Shown here: positions 43,173 to 54,787 of the stretch, piece after piece
Layout: each line of letters opens with the position of its first letter
Position numbering within the stretch: the stretch's first letter is position 1
Assembly: GCA_964019335.1 (NCBI GenBank)
Contig: OZ025710.1
Span: 248,001 to 312,000, forward strand
Length of the DNA: 64,000 nucleotides
Reading direction: 5' to 3'
DNA from: Diplonema japonicum
Lineage: Eukaryota; Euglenozoa; Diplonemea; Diplonemida; Diplonemidae
Notes under the pieces: model-generated
Told to the model about the DNA's origin: nothing
Database searches by the model: none
What the model saw: the letters and a program-made list of their open reading frames with translations, nothing else
Position numbers and translations under genes: made by a program

Positions 43173-46100
43173 CTAAATCGGGGACATGTCAGGAGGGGCT
43201 ACTGTACGGGGAGACGTTACGGCTATAGAGTGGAGGGTCTCGTTCTCAGAAGACTTGACAGCCTCTTCTAAGCCTGTGGAACGCGAAGCTGCGACCTGAA
43301 GCTGGTACTCCAAGTCCTGCAACCCAGAAGCTAGCATGTTAATGTGCCCCTCCAACGTGGCTTTCTCAGTAGCTGACTGGGACCTATGGTCGATAAGGGC
43401 TTCGTTGGCCAGCTTTGCGATGTCTTGAGAATGTAGCAGGTCCGCCTTCAAGCTGCTGACAATGCCTTCCAGTTCGCCCTTGGAAGACGCGACGGTGAGG
43501 GTGCGCGACTCTATCTGCTCTATCTCGGCGGTGAACTTACCCAGCTTAGCAGTCAACTTGCCGACCTGCTTCATTGCGTTGTCACGCTCAGACTCGACGT
43601 TCACGATGTTCGCCGTCAATGCTGTGGCTCCTGATCGCACGGCCTCCAGCTCCCCCTGCAGTGACCCCTTGGCAATGGCTGCGTCCTCCAGTTTCAATCG
43701 CATGCCCTCCATCTCGTCCATGGATTTGTTCCACAGGCCCTCCAGCCTCTGGATCTCCTCTGCAGCTCGACCCTCTCTGTTCTCCAACGCCAGCGTGTAC
43801 GACGCGAACTGTTCTGTCGACTGCTCATGCAGCCTGTTCGCTGTGTCTTTCAGTTCCGCTATTTCAGCCTCTGCCATCACCAAGGCACCGCCGAGCGACC
43901 CGTTCTCCTGTCCTGCTGTGTGCAGCTTCGTGTCAAGATCAGCAATCTTACCCTCAAGCTCTCTTGTGATTTCTACAATTCTGTTCCTTGACGCTAGCGC
44001 CTGCCCCCTGGCACCATCAGCCGCAGCGACTTTCTGGGTGTACTCCTTCTGCGGTGTGTGTTTATGTTGTTTACGCTTTCTTTCAATCAATACCTCTGCT
44101 TCCCTTGCAGACAGCAGCCTGCTCTCAAGCATCCCGTACTGTGTGCTTGCGTTGCTCAGCTTCTGGTTCAAACGCTCCTTCATTGTGTTGGCAGTGCGGA
44201 GGCCTTCTTGGAGATGCACCTGCTCTGCCGCCATCTGTGGGAGGGTCGCATTTTCTTGTAATTGACAGTACCTCACTTATCTGGCCCTCCAAACGGGCTG
44301 TCTTTTCACCTTCGGACCTTAGCAAGTCCCGTGTAGCCTCCAGCGTGGACATGAGCTCGGATCTCTTGTGGTTGACGTCTTCCAGCTCAATGTTGTTCGT
44401 GGCAGCGGTTTCTTCCAGCAGTGCGGTTCGCGCCAGGGACTGGGCCACCTTTTGTGTGTGAGTCAACAGAAAAAGGAAAAAAAAACCTGTTTTTGCAAGG
44501 TTCCTTGCCTAGATAGGGCTTCCTTGTGTCTTCCTTCGAGCATGGCTGCACGTTCGATAGCTGCCTGCGCCTCTGCTGCCCTGGCATCAGCACGGACACG
44601 CATCTCCTTGAGCTGCAGTTGCAGGCTGTCGATCTGCTTCCTCTGCATCTCTTCTTTCCTCTCTAGCTCGGGTACCCGCAGCTTGGCTGCTTGGAGAGAC
44701 TTCTTCAACTCAACAACACGCATCTCAGCAAGCTTCACGTTGCCATCGTCACGCAGGCGGATGGTCTCCATCTCTTGGATGCGCTTCTTCATCCCTATGT
44801 TCTGCATCTCTTTCTCCTCGATGGCCGAGACCAACGAAGACACCTGAAGTATTAGTGTATTTGTGTTGTGCCGAGCATACTCTCTCAGCGTAGGACGCCG
44901 AGTCCAGAAGCGTCTCGTTGTGCGAATTAGTGATCTTCTGGATCGCACCAAGCTCGTTGTGCAGGACTGTGTGTGTGTCTCATGTCACTTTTTTTGTATA
45001 CCCTCTGTTTCTTTCTGCAGCTGCATCAGTTGTTCTCTAGAACCACAGTTCTCCTCCTCTGTTTCATGGTTCTTGATTTCAAGATCCCGCACGTGCTCTA
45101 GCAGTTTGCTCTCTTTCAGTTGTGCCTCTCTCAGAAGCACGGCCAGCTCTTCTGCACGAGTCTCTTGTGAGGAAGCACTCTGTATTGCCTGTAGAACCTT
45201 CTTTTCGTTTTCGCTCTTTGTCTGAGTCAATATTTTGATATGCTCTTCGGCGGCCTGATAAAAAGAATAAGTGAGGCAAGGCAACATACCGTGAGCGACG
45301 AAGTAGCTTCCGCGAGACATCCGTCGAGCATGGCAGCTCTCGCGCCAGCCTGTTGCAGCTCGACATCTCTGACGCTTGCCCGCTCCTCCAGTTCCAAGAT
45401 CCTGCTCAGGGCTTCCGCTAGTTGCTCGCTGAGATCACTTGCGTGTTTCCTAGCATCCTCCAGTGCGTCGAAGGAAGCCCCTTTCTGCATCTTTAGTGCT
45501 GTTAGCTCATCAGTGAGGGATTGGATTCTTACATCCGCTTTAATAAGCTGTGTGTCCTTCCCTTTATTTCCAGGAGTTGTAGATGCCTGCGCCAGCTGGA
45601 TCAACCTTGCTTCTGCTTGTTGCAGCTGGGCTGACTTTTTGTCCACATCCAGCTCCAGCTCTTCTGTTTTGTTGCGAAGCTCGTTCTGCAGCTCTTCACA
45701 GCGTGCTTGCGTCTCTTCGATAAGTGTGTTTGACGAGCAGATCTCCAGCTCTAGTGCTTCCACCTTCTGTTGTGCCAGATTTACCTCTCGATCGAAGTTC
45801 TTTTTCTGCGTCTCCGTGTCCTGCTCACTTCGTTGCTTATACTTCTTGAATGCTTTTTCTACGTTCCGGAGTTCTGTTTCGGCTTCCTGTCTGGCACGGC
45901 CTACCTCTTCGGCTACCCTTTTTCTATCCAGGTCTGCTCGTGCATTTGCCTGTTCCGCTTGAAATGACAGTTCGTCTTGAAGGGTTTTGATCTTGTCTTC
46001 CGCCCTCTCCCTTGTGACCTCCAGATTTTCCGTGAGGATCTCTTTTGCCGTGCGTGCCTCTTCTTCGAGGCGTAGCTTTTCGCTTTCAAAACTCCTCATG

Positions 46101-47359
46101 CGCTTCTCGACTGCAATATCGATCTCATGCTGCTGCAGCTCGAGCTTGTTCTGCAAGTCCTTGATCACGGCCTCAAGCTTCCTTAGCTGCGCATCGTGAG
46201 CCTCTCCCATCTGCTTTGTTTGCCCGATCCAATTTTGCTTCTCAAGATCAGTAGCATCCTTGATGTGTTTCCCTTGCTCTTCTTGGACGGTCGCGAGAAG
46301 ATCTTGTAGTTTTCTTATTTTGTCTTCTTTATCCCGCAGCTGTCTCTCCACCATTTTTGTCTCCTCATTAAGATGGGCTTCAGCTTCCTGTTTTACTTCC
46401 CGATGTCTTGATTCGTATGTTTGCCTCAACAACTGAAGTTCCTCCTCTGCATGTCGTGCTCGTACTTCGGCAGATGAAAGCCTTGCTTCCAAGGAGGAAG
46501 ACTCCGATTTGGCAGACTGCAGACGGTCATCGATCAACTTGTCCGCCGTTCCCTGGCATTGTGGTGTGGTGCTTTGACAGCTGCATACCTGTGTTTGCGT
46601 AATATATGTTTCGTAGTCCCGCACTCTGTCTCTTGCTTGCTTATATGATTGCACGCCGCTGTCTTGTGTGAGTGCTGTGAGCGCTTCCTCTGCAAGTGCT
46701 TTGACATCTGTCATGGTGGAGTTCTTCCAACCTGCGTTCACAAGATGTCCCTTTAGGAGCTTGTGTGTGTCGCTGAGACGCTTCATCCTGTCGCGGAGGG
46801 AGTCCTCGGCAAGGGACTTGAGGTCGTCGATGCCGCTGCGCTGTTGTTGCAGGCGCGTCTCTGCCTGGTGGAGGGCTGCTGAGTAGTTGGAGATGCGGGA
46901 CTCCAGGTCACGCACGGCTGCAGACTTACTGATGTGTGAGATTTCAATCTGTTTGAGCCGTTGGATTTCGCCATCCATCTCTTCTTTCTCGGAGTCCCAC
47001 TGGTTGGCCGATGTGGGACGGGGTTCTAAGGGAGGTGCATGGTGTAAGCGTGATGAGGGCGCTGGTGGGGGCGAAGACGGTGTCTCTTCTTTCTTAACTT
47101 TCATCACCTCCTCTCGCAGCCCTGCAAGTTCCTTGCCTATAGCAGCTTGTGCCATTGCGATCATGGTGCTATGCTCTCCGTGCGACTTTTTTCTCGTTGC
47201 TGCCTGCCTATGCGCCGCAGCTCGTGCCAGGGCAACCTCCAGCGCTCTACCATCCCCCAATGTCGGTGCAGTTTGCTCATAAAAGGGCATCACCAAAGGG
47301 CTCGACCGCCCTGGTGACACAGCCTTGGCTGTGATGTGTAATGAAGATACTGAAGACAT
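43173..47359 (-). CDS. Large coiled-coil protein, eight exons
   Basis: Exons 47359-46589, 46552-45290, 45254-45002, 44966-44881, 44843-44487, 44448-44272, 44234-44094 and 44048-43173 join in phase to 1307 residues. All seven introns are GT-AG and 35-45 nt long; the first is a multiple of three without a stop and is recognised only by its GTATGC...CAG ends. The head is Ala/Pro-rich (SSPPPAPSSRLHHAPPL). From about residue 120 nearly everything is heptad coiled coil, and the tail ends TVAPPDMSPI. No catalytic domain is visible. A cytoskeletal, basal-body or flagellar role is plausible but unproven. Confidence 0.85.
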
Positions 47360-47975
47360 TTCATTGACTCATAAAGTCGACCTTCTTTTGACTGCCCTTC
47401 TGTGATGGTTGGTAAATAAATGACGAGAAAGCGAAGTTAGAAGATATACATCTGAAGGCCGGTACTGCAGGTAGCGACAGGCAAGTCCAAGATCAGAGTA
47501 ACTGCCGGAACAATGAAGTACGACGAACACCCGGGCAGCATGACCACTGTAGGAAGAAAGGGGAAAAGCCAGCGGTTTTCGGTTTTCAGTTTTCGTCTTG
47601 CAACTCAGCATTTACACGTGATATCAACAAAATATAAAAGGGGAAAAGACGGAAGAAGAAAAAATGCAAGCCAGCTATGCTTCTCATCTTTTTTAGAAAA
47701 ACTTGCCTGTGCCTCTGCCTATGACACCCGTACTGAATATCATACTGCCCTTTAACAATAGGATGAGTGGATGAGTGGATGGGTCGATGGGTGGGGCTCT
47801 TGGATTCAAGCAATGGGGAAAGAAGAAAAGGGGGGGGGGGGGGAGGAAAACAACTAACCCCCCGCTTGTGTACAACTAGCCACCGGGCTGGACGGGGATG
47901 AGGTGCAACGCGGAGCCCATATAGAATGGTATTTTTCGATCTGGCTTCCGACGACATCACTATTCAGGATCGTTG
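47360..47975. other. Spacer between the coiled-coil gene and the kinase-aldolase fusion
   Basis: Mixed sequence with a G run at about 47829-47843 and short GATG repeats near 47761-47793. The open frames seen are short and unsupported. Confidence 0.6.
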
Positions 47976-49760
47976 CTACAGTTTGCTTTTCACTGCCCGG
48001 CACTCGTACACTTGCTCGAGGAAACATTTCATCTGCGCACGCAGTTCATCCCAGTTCCCTTCTGCGATCAGGTGTGTGGGCACGTCCCAACGCACATCAC
48101 ACGTCAGCACTTCGGGAAGGGACAGGTACTGCTTTGCACGTTTTATTGTAATGCCCCCAGCGGGTATCCACCTCACAGCCGGGAACATGGAGATCATCTG
48201 CTTGAGACTTTGTACCCCACCGAGTTGCTCAGCGGGGAAGAAGATCAAATCCTTTATGTTCATCTTTAAAGCTGCCGATACTTCGGTTGCAGTTGCCACG
48301 CCAGGGTACAGGGGAACCCCCATCCTCGCTGCTAGGGACACCAACTCCGGGTCGCAACAAGGCGATGTGAGGAATCTCGCGCCATGCTGAATGGCAGCCT
48401 CAGCACGCTCAGGTGTTGTGATACGTGCGCCTCCGACAACACAGTTTGGCACCGCACGCACAATCTCTGTAAGTACCTTGTCGCCATTCGGTGCCGAGAG
48501 GTCGACACTCATGGCGGTGATGCCCGCAGATACAAGAACTTCGGCAAGCTTCCCTGCAACCGTGTGGTCCTCAAGTGCTATGACAGGTACCATTGGACAG
48601 TGTTTTAAACCTGCGTCTAATTGTTTCCGGGCTGTGAGGTCGGCCTGTTATGATTGGTTTTGACATTTTCTTTCTTTCCCCTATTGCCATACCGCCATGC
48701 CGACCACCACAGTCGAGCTCTCATCACCGATCGCTTCCAGTAGCTGTGTTTTTGGTACAATGCAGAGAGGCCCTTGCTTTTCCTGCGACAATGCAGCAAG
48801 TACATCGCCCCTCCTTGCCGCCGCACGTATTTGCTTCTTTGGGGCATGTCTGCCAAACCAGTCGCGCTCCAGTGCTTCGTCAAGGAAGCCTGTCATCCAC
48901 GCATCTACACAGCGTAATTCAGAAGGGCGGTGCTGCACGGGTGTGGACTTAGTGCTAACCACATGCCCGGGGTAGGCTACCGCACTCCATTTGTATTGCC
49001 AACCGTTAAGCCCCGGCATAGGCTGCTCAAAGCAGGTAGCAACCATAGGTACTCTTAGCATACTCCGTATGGTTCCAAGTGTTTTGACCCTTGCATCAGG
49101 TTTGCTGGAGGTTTTTACACACTCGAGAAGGGCAAGAGCGGTCTGCGGTGTTAATTAGTTATTTGAGTGTGAACATACCAACGCCTGCTCAGAGATGGTG
49201 AGGAGCGTGATTTGGTGGATAATTGGCTTCACAACCTGCCAGAGAAGAGGGAAGTCGATGATTGAAGGGCTCCAGTTGAGGTTCAAGACTATAGGAATCT
49301 TGGCAACATGGGCACGTTTGATGGCATGGACCCATGCTGCACGTGCTGTTTCAGAGATGGAGGGTGTGATGGCAGAGGTGACAAAGGCTCCTGTGTTCTT
49401 TAGGATAGTTGACCAGTCATAGTCCCGGCCATCCACACGGCGACAAAATGATGAGTGCCTCCTCTGGTAGACAGACTTCTTCCCTGTGGTGAAGACCATT
49501 CCTATTTCCGCATCAGCAGCATCATCAATAACAACATGAGAGCTGTCAACACCCGTATTGTTGGCAAGCTTTATCACCGACGTTCCCAGCTGTGTACCTG
49601 GCAACACAGAGACATACCTCACCTGCCTTCCCAATGAACCCAACCCCACAGCCACTACCAGCTCAGAGCCACCAAAATCTAACCTGCTCTTAAGTTTCTT
49701 CTCATCAACATTCAAGCACATCAAGGCCTCACCGAAGCAAACCACACCTTGCCCTGTCAT
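47976..49760 (-). CDS. KDG kinase-like / KDPG aldolase-like fusion with degenerate active sites
   Basis: Exons 49760-49179, 49142-48693 and 48644-47976 join in phase 0 to 566 residues. The introns are 36 and 48 nt with GTATG donors. Residues 1-340 resemble PfkB-family 2-keto-3-deoxygluconate kinases (VVCFGEALMCLNVDEKK, FGGSELVVAVGLGSLGRQV). The usual GAGD/GGGD phosphoryl-transfer motif reads RCVD at 271-274, keeping only the Asp. Residues 345-566 resemble KDPG aldolase (PMVPVIALEDH, FFPAEQLGG, IPAGGIT). However, Ile478 stands where the Schiff-base lysine should be, and other catalytic positions are changed too. The join is supported because the third exon is open and homologous upstream of its first Met. 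In bacteria the two enzymes are consecutive steps from KDG to pyruvate and glyceraldehyde-3-phosphate. Here the fusion may be a pseudoenzyme or have a new substrate. Confidence 0.8.
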
Positions 49761-50280
49761 GTTTGACCTCTCCCTCCTACATATTGTGTGGGGTGACAAT
49801 AAAAAGAACATAAAATTAGGTAAGAAAACACTCAAATCAACTCAGTTCCCAAGACCAGTAGACTATGGATGGGCATCTAATTTCCAAGTTCATAGTAATT
49901 CAAGGGGAAGTTAATTCAAAACGAATGGGGTTGGAAGAAGAGGGGAAAAGTAGATCAGTGCACACCTTCTGACTTGTCTAAAAGTGTCCGTTAAAGAAAA
50001 GTAAGCCATGACAGCAGTGTTGTGTCATTCCTTCAAGGGAATTTGAGGGAATCCAGGGGAACGGAGGGAAGGGAACGATTCCCTCAAGGGAATTCAGGGG
50101 AACGAAAGGGGACAGGGGAACGGAGGGAATGGGGGAACGGAGGGAACAGCCTCAGGAAAATCCATCTAGATTTTTTTTTGACATTCTATGGGGGTCCTAG
50201 CTATGGTTTCCTAATCGAAGATTTTTTTTTTTTTACTTCACCCTTGTCATTTGCTTCATGCTACTTGCCAATTTAACAAG
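49761..50280. other. 5' flank of the fusion gene with GGGAAC-type simple repeats
   Basis: At about 50036-50150 short GGGGAACGGAGGGAA-like units are tandemly and irregularly repeated, also in inverted form around GATTCCCTCAAGGG. A T run lies at 50222-50234. This is the left edge of the divergent strand-switch region. An AG about 20 bases upstream of the fusion ATG may be its trans-splice acceptor. Confidence 0.5.
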
Positions 50281-50910
50281 TTAACCATTAAAGGATGGGG
50301 GTTTTTGGGCAAAAAAAAGGTCACCATCGACTTTTTTATTTTCTCAAATTAAAACATCCTCGAGCATGCAACCATAGAACGATGCTTGTGTAAAAGAAAA
50401 TACATCACCCAGGAGGGACAAAAAACACCCCCAGATGCCCCTCAAAGGCCCTGGGAAGTGAATAGAATAAGGAATTGAAGTGAAATTTATTGTAAAAACC
50501 CACCCATAGGTTGGACACTTCCTTACTTTTTTCGCTTGGGCCTCAGAGTGCTAGGGGGGGTTTTGCTTTTGGGACTTGGCTCAGATGACGACCTGGGGAG
50601 AAGGGTATGTGTTTGGAGACGCTGGTACCTTAGGCATTTCTTCAGTGTGGCCAGGCCTCCAGAGGGGGTAGATTGGGGTGGGTAAACCACTGGTTCATGA
50701 AAGTCGGCAAAGCAACGGCACAGATGCATGTTACAAGCCTTGCAGATGAAGATAGTTTGCACCCAGACCCTCAAAACACGCATGTGGTGTGTGCATTGTC
50801 TTGCTGCATCCAGTTTTTTGGACCAGTGACCTTTGGTGAAGTCACACCTGGCATCTTCCCTGGGCCTCAGTCCCCATTTCAGAACGGGTGCTTGCTGGGC
50901 AGTTGTTTCA
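50281..50910 (-). mobile_element. Decayed piggyBac-like element, 3' fragment
   Basis: TTAA at 50281-50284 is followed by CCATTAAAGGATGGGG, the terminal repeat of the element at 22547 with a CG to TG change. About 600 bases then match 22547-23150, including the zinc-binding C-terminal region of the transposase (ARCDFTKGHWSKKLDAAR; C-terminal Cys/His cluster). The match ends near 50910. A 56-nt stretch present here (near 50573-50614) is absent from the first copy. Confidence 0.85.
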
Positions 50911-51039
50911 GTGATGGGTGAATCCGGTCTGGTCCAGTGTACCCAATTTACCAGACTGACCAGACTGACCAGATTGGCTGGACTGACCAGACTCGAAAAT
51001 TTTCTGCAATTTTTGACACACCTGCAAACACTTTTTTTC

Positions 51040-54000
51040 AAATATTTTTGGACAATGATTTTATCCTTTTTTTTTTTTTTTTTTTTCTCTTCTTCTTCTT
51101 CTTTGTACCACAGACATGCACAGCTCCATCAAGCCATTTGCACCTATCTACTCCAGTGCACTGCAGCTGCAGGTATGTACAAATGTCTGGAAATGTTGTA
51201 TTTGGATGTAATACAACCTGGCTGTGGTAATCAATGTGGAACACAGAAGAAGCTACAACCCGGCCACAGTGAGAGATATATGAGTTAAAGGACCTGCACA
51301 AGACTACTTGATTACAGGGGGTACACCACAGCCGAGTTGTAGCTTCTTCTGCATTCCATGTCGTGTCCTTAATGTGTGTGGTGTTCAGCTCAACCCCAGC
51401 CAGGGCATCCTGGGTAACCAAGATTCTGCTTGTGCAGGATTGGGTTGTTCCATTCCCTTCCGCCAAACTGAAAGTCAGAACTTGGCAGAATGGCAGAACT
51501 GGAACTTGGTGGAACAGGGAATTCCTTACTTTTTTTTTGTTTTAACAATATTATTGTTGAGACTAAAAACTAGTTGATGGCAGCATAATGAGCTATTTTA
51601 TTAGGTAAAATTCCACTCGTGTGCACAAACAAATGGAGTGTCAAACTAGTTTCCCCCCCCCCCCTTTTTTTCCTCTTTGCATCATCAAGGTCAAAAGTGG
51701 TGACTATATCACCACAACACTGACAGCACAATATTCCATGTCATGTCCTTAATGTGTGCAGTGTGCAGCTCAACACCAGCCATGGCCCTGGTAACTAAGA
51801 TTCTGGGCCTGTGTAGTTTGCTGCCAGTTCATCACCCTGAGCATCTGCAATACGTTCCTCCACTCAGGCACAACCGGTGATGACCAACATGGAGGTCAAC
51901 AGCAAACAACACATCTGATGTACTTCTTATATTTCCATATTTCTGTGATCCCCACCACCAAATAACATGAAAGAGGTAAAGGAGACCAGTGACAGGGGGT
52001 GCACCTTGGCCACTTCTGCATTCTGTGTCATGTCCTTAATGCATGTGGTGTGCAGCTCAACCCCAGCTGGTGCCCTAAGTAGTTTACTCACCCTGAGCAT
52101 CTGCAATTTGTTCTTCCACCACTCAGGGTGCTACAGGTGATGACCAGCCAAGTGGATGGAGGAAATGCCTGTTCATCGTGTTGGCACTGCAGCTGAGTTG
52201 TAGCTTCTTCTGTGTTCTGTGTTGTGTTCTTAATGTGTGCTGGGGTAACCAAGATTCTGTGCTCATACAGTTTGCTGCCAATTCATCACCCTGAGCATCT
52301 GCATTATGTTCTCCACTTGTGTGCTACTGGTGATGACCAACATGGAGCACACCCAAAAAAAGTTGTCTTGATTTTAGTGGTGCCATGCAGTATGTGACAC
52401 AGTGGCCACCCTTGTGAAACTCCACTTCACTGGCACAATGCTGTGGGGAGGCTACTTGCCCTGACCTGGTGAAGCCACCTCCTTGTTCAATGTAATGGGA
52501 TAAGGGACTCTCCATTGAGGGTGATGCTAACTTGCACCATGCATAGGGTGGGCTCTCCACCACCCCCATCCAGGTTTCCCCACGTGTATGGCTTTAGAAC
52601 AAGAGTTTCCCTTTTGCTTGTGTCTCCAACCAAAGGAAAATTCCTAAAGTGATTTTTGAAAGATTTTTTTCAGTCCAAGTGGGGTCAAAACTTTCCATTG
52701 GCTGTTCAGAATTCCATTTTCAGGACCAAATTGGGTGTTTAAGAAAGAAAAAATTAGGTAAGGAATTCCCTGTTCCATCAGTTCCACCATTCTGCCAAGT
52801 TCTGACAGTTTGGTGGAAGGGAACAGAATGACCCACCCCTGCCCAGAGCTGCACACCAAATTTTTTTTTGGCCAAAAACTCCCAAAAAAGTCTGTGAGGG
52901 TGCTAATTGAGTGAGGGTCCCTAAAAATTTTGTAAAATTAAAAAAATGTCAGGGGGTTTGGAGACCTGCTTTGAAAAAAATATTAAAAAGAGGCCTTTGC
53001 AAGAAAAGAAAAAAAAGGGATAGGCAGTGTTGGCCAACCTGGTGGGGTCTGAGGGGTCTGGCCCACAAACCACCCCAAGGAGGTTGATGTGGGCCTTTCT
53101 CCCTCCCTGGCCTTGGGTAGGGGTAGGGGTGGGTGGGGCCTGGTGGGTGAAAGTGAGTCAGGGCTCCCAAACACCAGCACCCCCCTACAATGACCTCAAT
53201 CCTTCACCAAGTGGGAAGGTAATATGCCAAGTGCTGAGATACCTCTTCATTGATTGCTTTCATGCCTCACCTGTCCTCTGCAGGCTGGAATACTCTGATG
53301 CCTACCATGTGACTTGATCATACTCTCATCAATGATCAATTCTCTGGGGGAATAGTGTTGCAGACAGGTAGGGGAGCAAGAATCTTATTTTTTGCAACCT
53401 GTCTGTCTCTTCACCCCTCCAAAATGCAATGACTGCTGTAAGTGCAAAAGCAGTAACATTTCATTACACTTGGTGAGGGCACAAATGGTTGGCCAGTAAT
53501 CTTTTAATTGTAACCTGGCTGTGGTGATCAATGTGAAGAAGAAGCTACAACCTGGCCATGGTGATACTCACTCATGCAGGGGTAGGTTGTTCCATTCCCT
53601 TCTGCCAAACTGAAAAGTCAGAGCTTGGTAGAATGGTGGAACCAGTGGAACCAGAACTTGGTGGAACAGGGAATTCCTTACCCTTTTTTTTCCTATTGTC
53701 CTTAATCACCACAGTTGGGTTGTAGCTTCTTCACATTCCACATCATGTCCTTAATGTGTGCAGAGTTCAACCCCAGCCAGGGCATCCCAGGTAACCAAGA
53801 TTCTGCTCATGCAGGGGTGGGTTGTTTTGTTCCCTTCTGCCAAACTGAAAAGTTGGAACTTGGTGGAATGGCAGAACCAGAACTTGGCAGAGCACAGCTC
53901 AGTAGCTTCTTCTGCATTCTGCATCATGTCCTTAATCACCATGGCTGAGTTGTAGCTTCTGTGTTCCATGTCATAGAGCCTGCAGTGTTCAGCTCAACCC

Positions 54001-54070
54001 TAGCCAGGGTGCCCTGGGTAACCAAGATTCTGCACTCATGTGATTTGCTCAGTGATGACTGATGAGGAGG
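51040..54070. repeat. Interspersed ~200-bp repeat family in the strand-switch region
   Basis: One unit contains TTGTAGCTTCTTCTGCATTC, TGTCATGTCCTTAATG, GCTCAACCCCAGCCAGGGC and GTAACCAAGATTCTG, followed in several places by GTTCCATTCCCTTCTGCCA and GGGAATTCCTTAC. Full or partial units lie near 51320-51530, 51728-51800, 52015-52070, 52195-52260, 53570-53690, 53715-53890 and 53925-54035. A second unit (TTCATCACCCTGAGCATCTG ... GATGACCAACATGGAGG) lies near 51832, 52085, 52270 and in part 54045. Some units are inverted, for example AAGAAGCTACAACCCGGCCACAG near 51247 against the motif at 51326-51352. CpG is rare throughout. No gene. Confidence 0.7.
53153..53505 (-). mobile_element. Decayed piggyBac-like element, 5'/central fragment
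   Basis: This stretch matches 23690-24160 of the first element, including the IDESMI catalytic region, with internal deletions. It is separated from the 3' fragment at 50281-50910 by 2.2 kb of other repeats. The 5' terminal repeat was not found. Every CpG of the first copy in the aligned parts is TG or CA here. Confidence 0.8.
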
Positions 54071-54512
54071 TCAACAGCAAACACATCTGATGTTTTTCTT
54101 ATATTTTCATGTTATCCCCTATGAGGATCACCCATCACTGGTACAGTTACAACAGGGGGCAAATACAAAGAATGAGAAAGGTAAGTCATAAAGGAGAGAA
54201 AACTGACAGATAGACCATTACTAGGCCAAGTATAGGTGCCCTTAGTCCAGACCAGACTGGACTGGACTGAACCAGACTGGACAAGATACAACCACAACAC
54301 CACATCCCCCCCTTTTTTTTTGCTGCAGAGTTCAAATGTATAAACAAGATGTCTACAAGAAAAGATGTTACACAGGTACTGAACAATGAGAAACAAAGAA
54401 AAAAAAAAATGAAATATAAGAAAAACATCAGATGTGTGGCCCTATGGAAAAATCCCAAAGAATGGCAAAATCACCCAGGACTGACCCAGGTCCCCAAAGT
54501 CTTTTTTTGGAA

Positions 54513-54680
54513 CAAGTTCTTGCCTTGCACCCCTATTCTATTATCCATTGTGCAGTTGTGTCCCTTTCCCTTTTTCCCTCCCCCTTCCCTATTCTATTAT
54601 CCATTGTGCAAGTTCTTGCCTTGCACCCCTATTCTATTATCCATTGTGCAGTTGTGTCCCTTTCCCTTTTTCCCTCCCTA
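54513..54680. repeat. Tandem duplication with 96-bp period
   Basis: CAAGTTCTTGCCTTGCACCC through CCCTTTTTCCCTCCC, about 70 bases, occurs at 54513 and again at 54609, with a partial third copy (CCCTATTCTATTATCCATTG) between them. Upstream, near 54240-54285, short CCAGACTGGACTGGACTG repeats resemble those at 50940-50990. Confidence 0.75.
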
Positions 54681-54787
54681 CTAGATAGGTGTTTGTTTTG
54701 GACTTTTGGTCACAATGTCCTTCAGTGACTTCATTCTTTTTAGTATTCTTAATTGCTTCAGTACACATTTCCATCAGGAACAACCAC

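Noticed and set aside
48617-48883. Minus-strand 88-codon frame between the kinase and aldolase parts
   Set aside because: It is out of frame with both conserved domains; the in-frame exon join explains the region better.
52949-53180. Pro-rich minus-strand frames in the strand-switch region
   Set aside because: They arise from GGGGTGGG-type simple sequence and have no conserved features.
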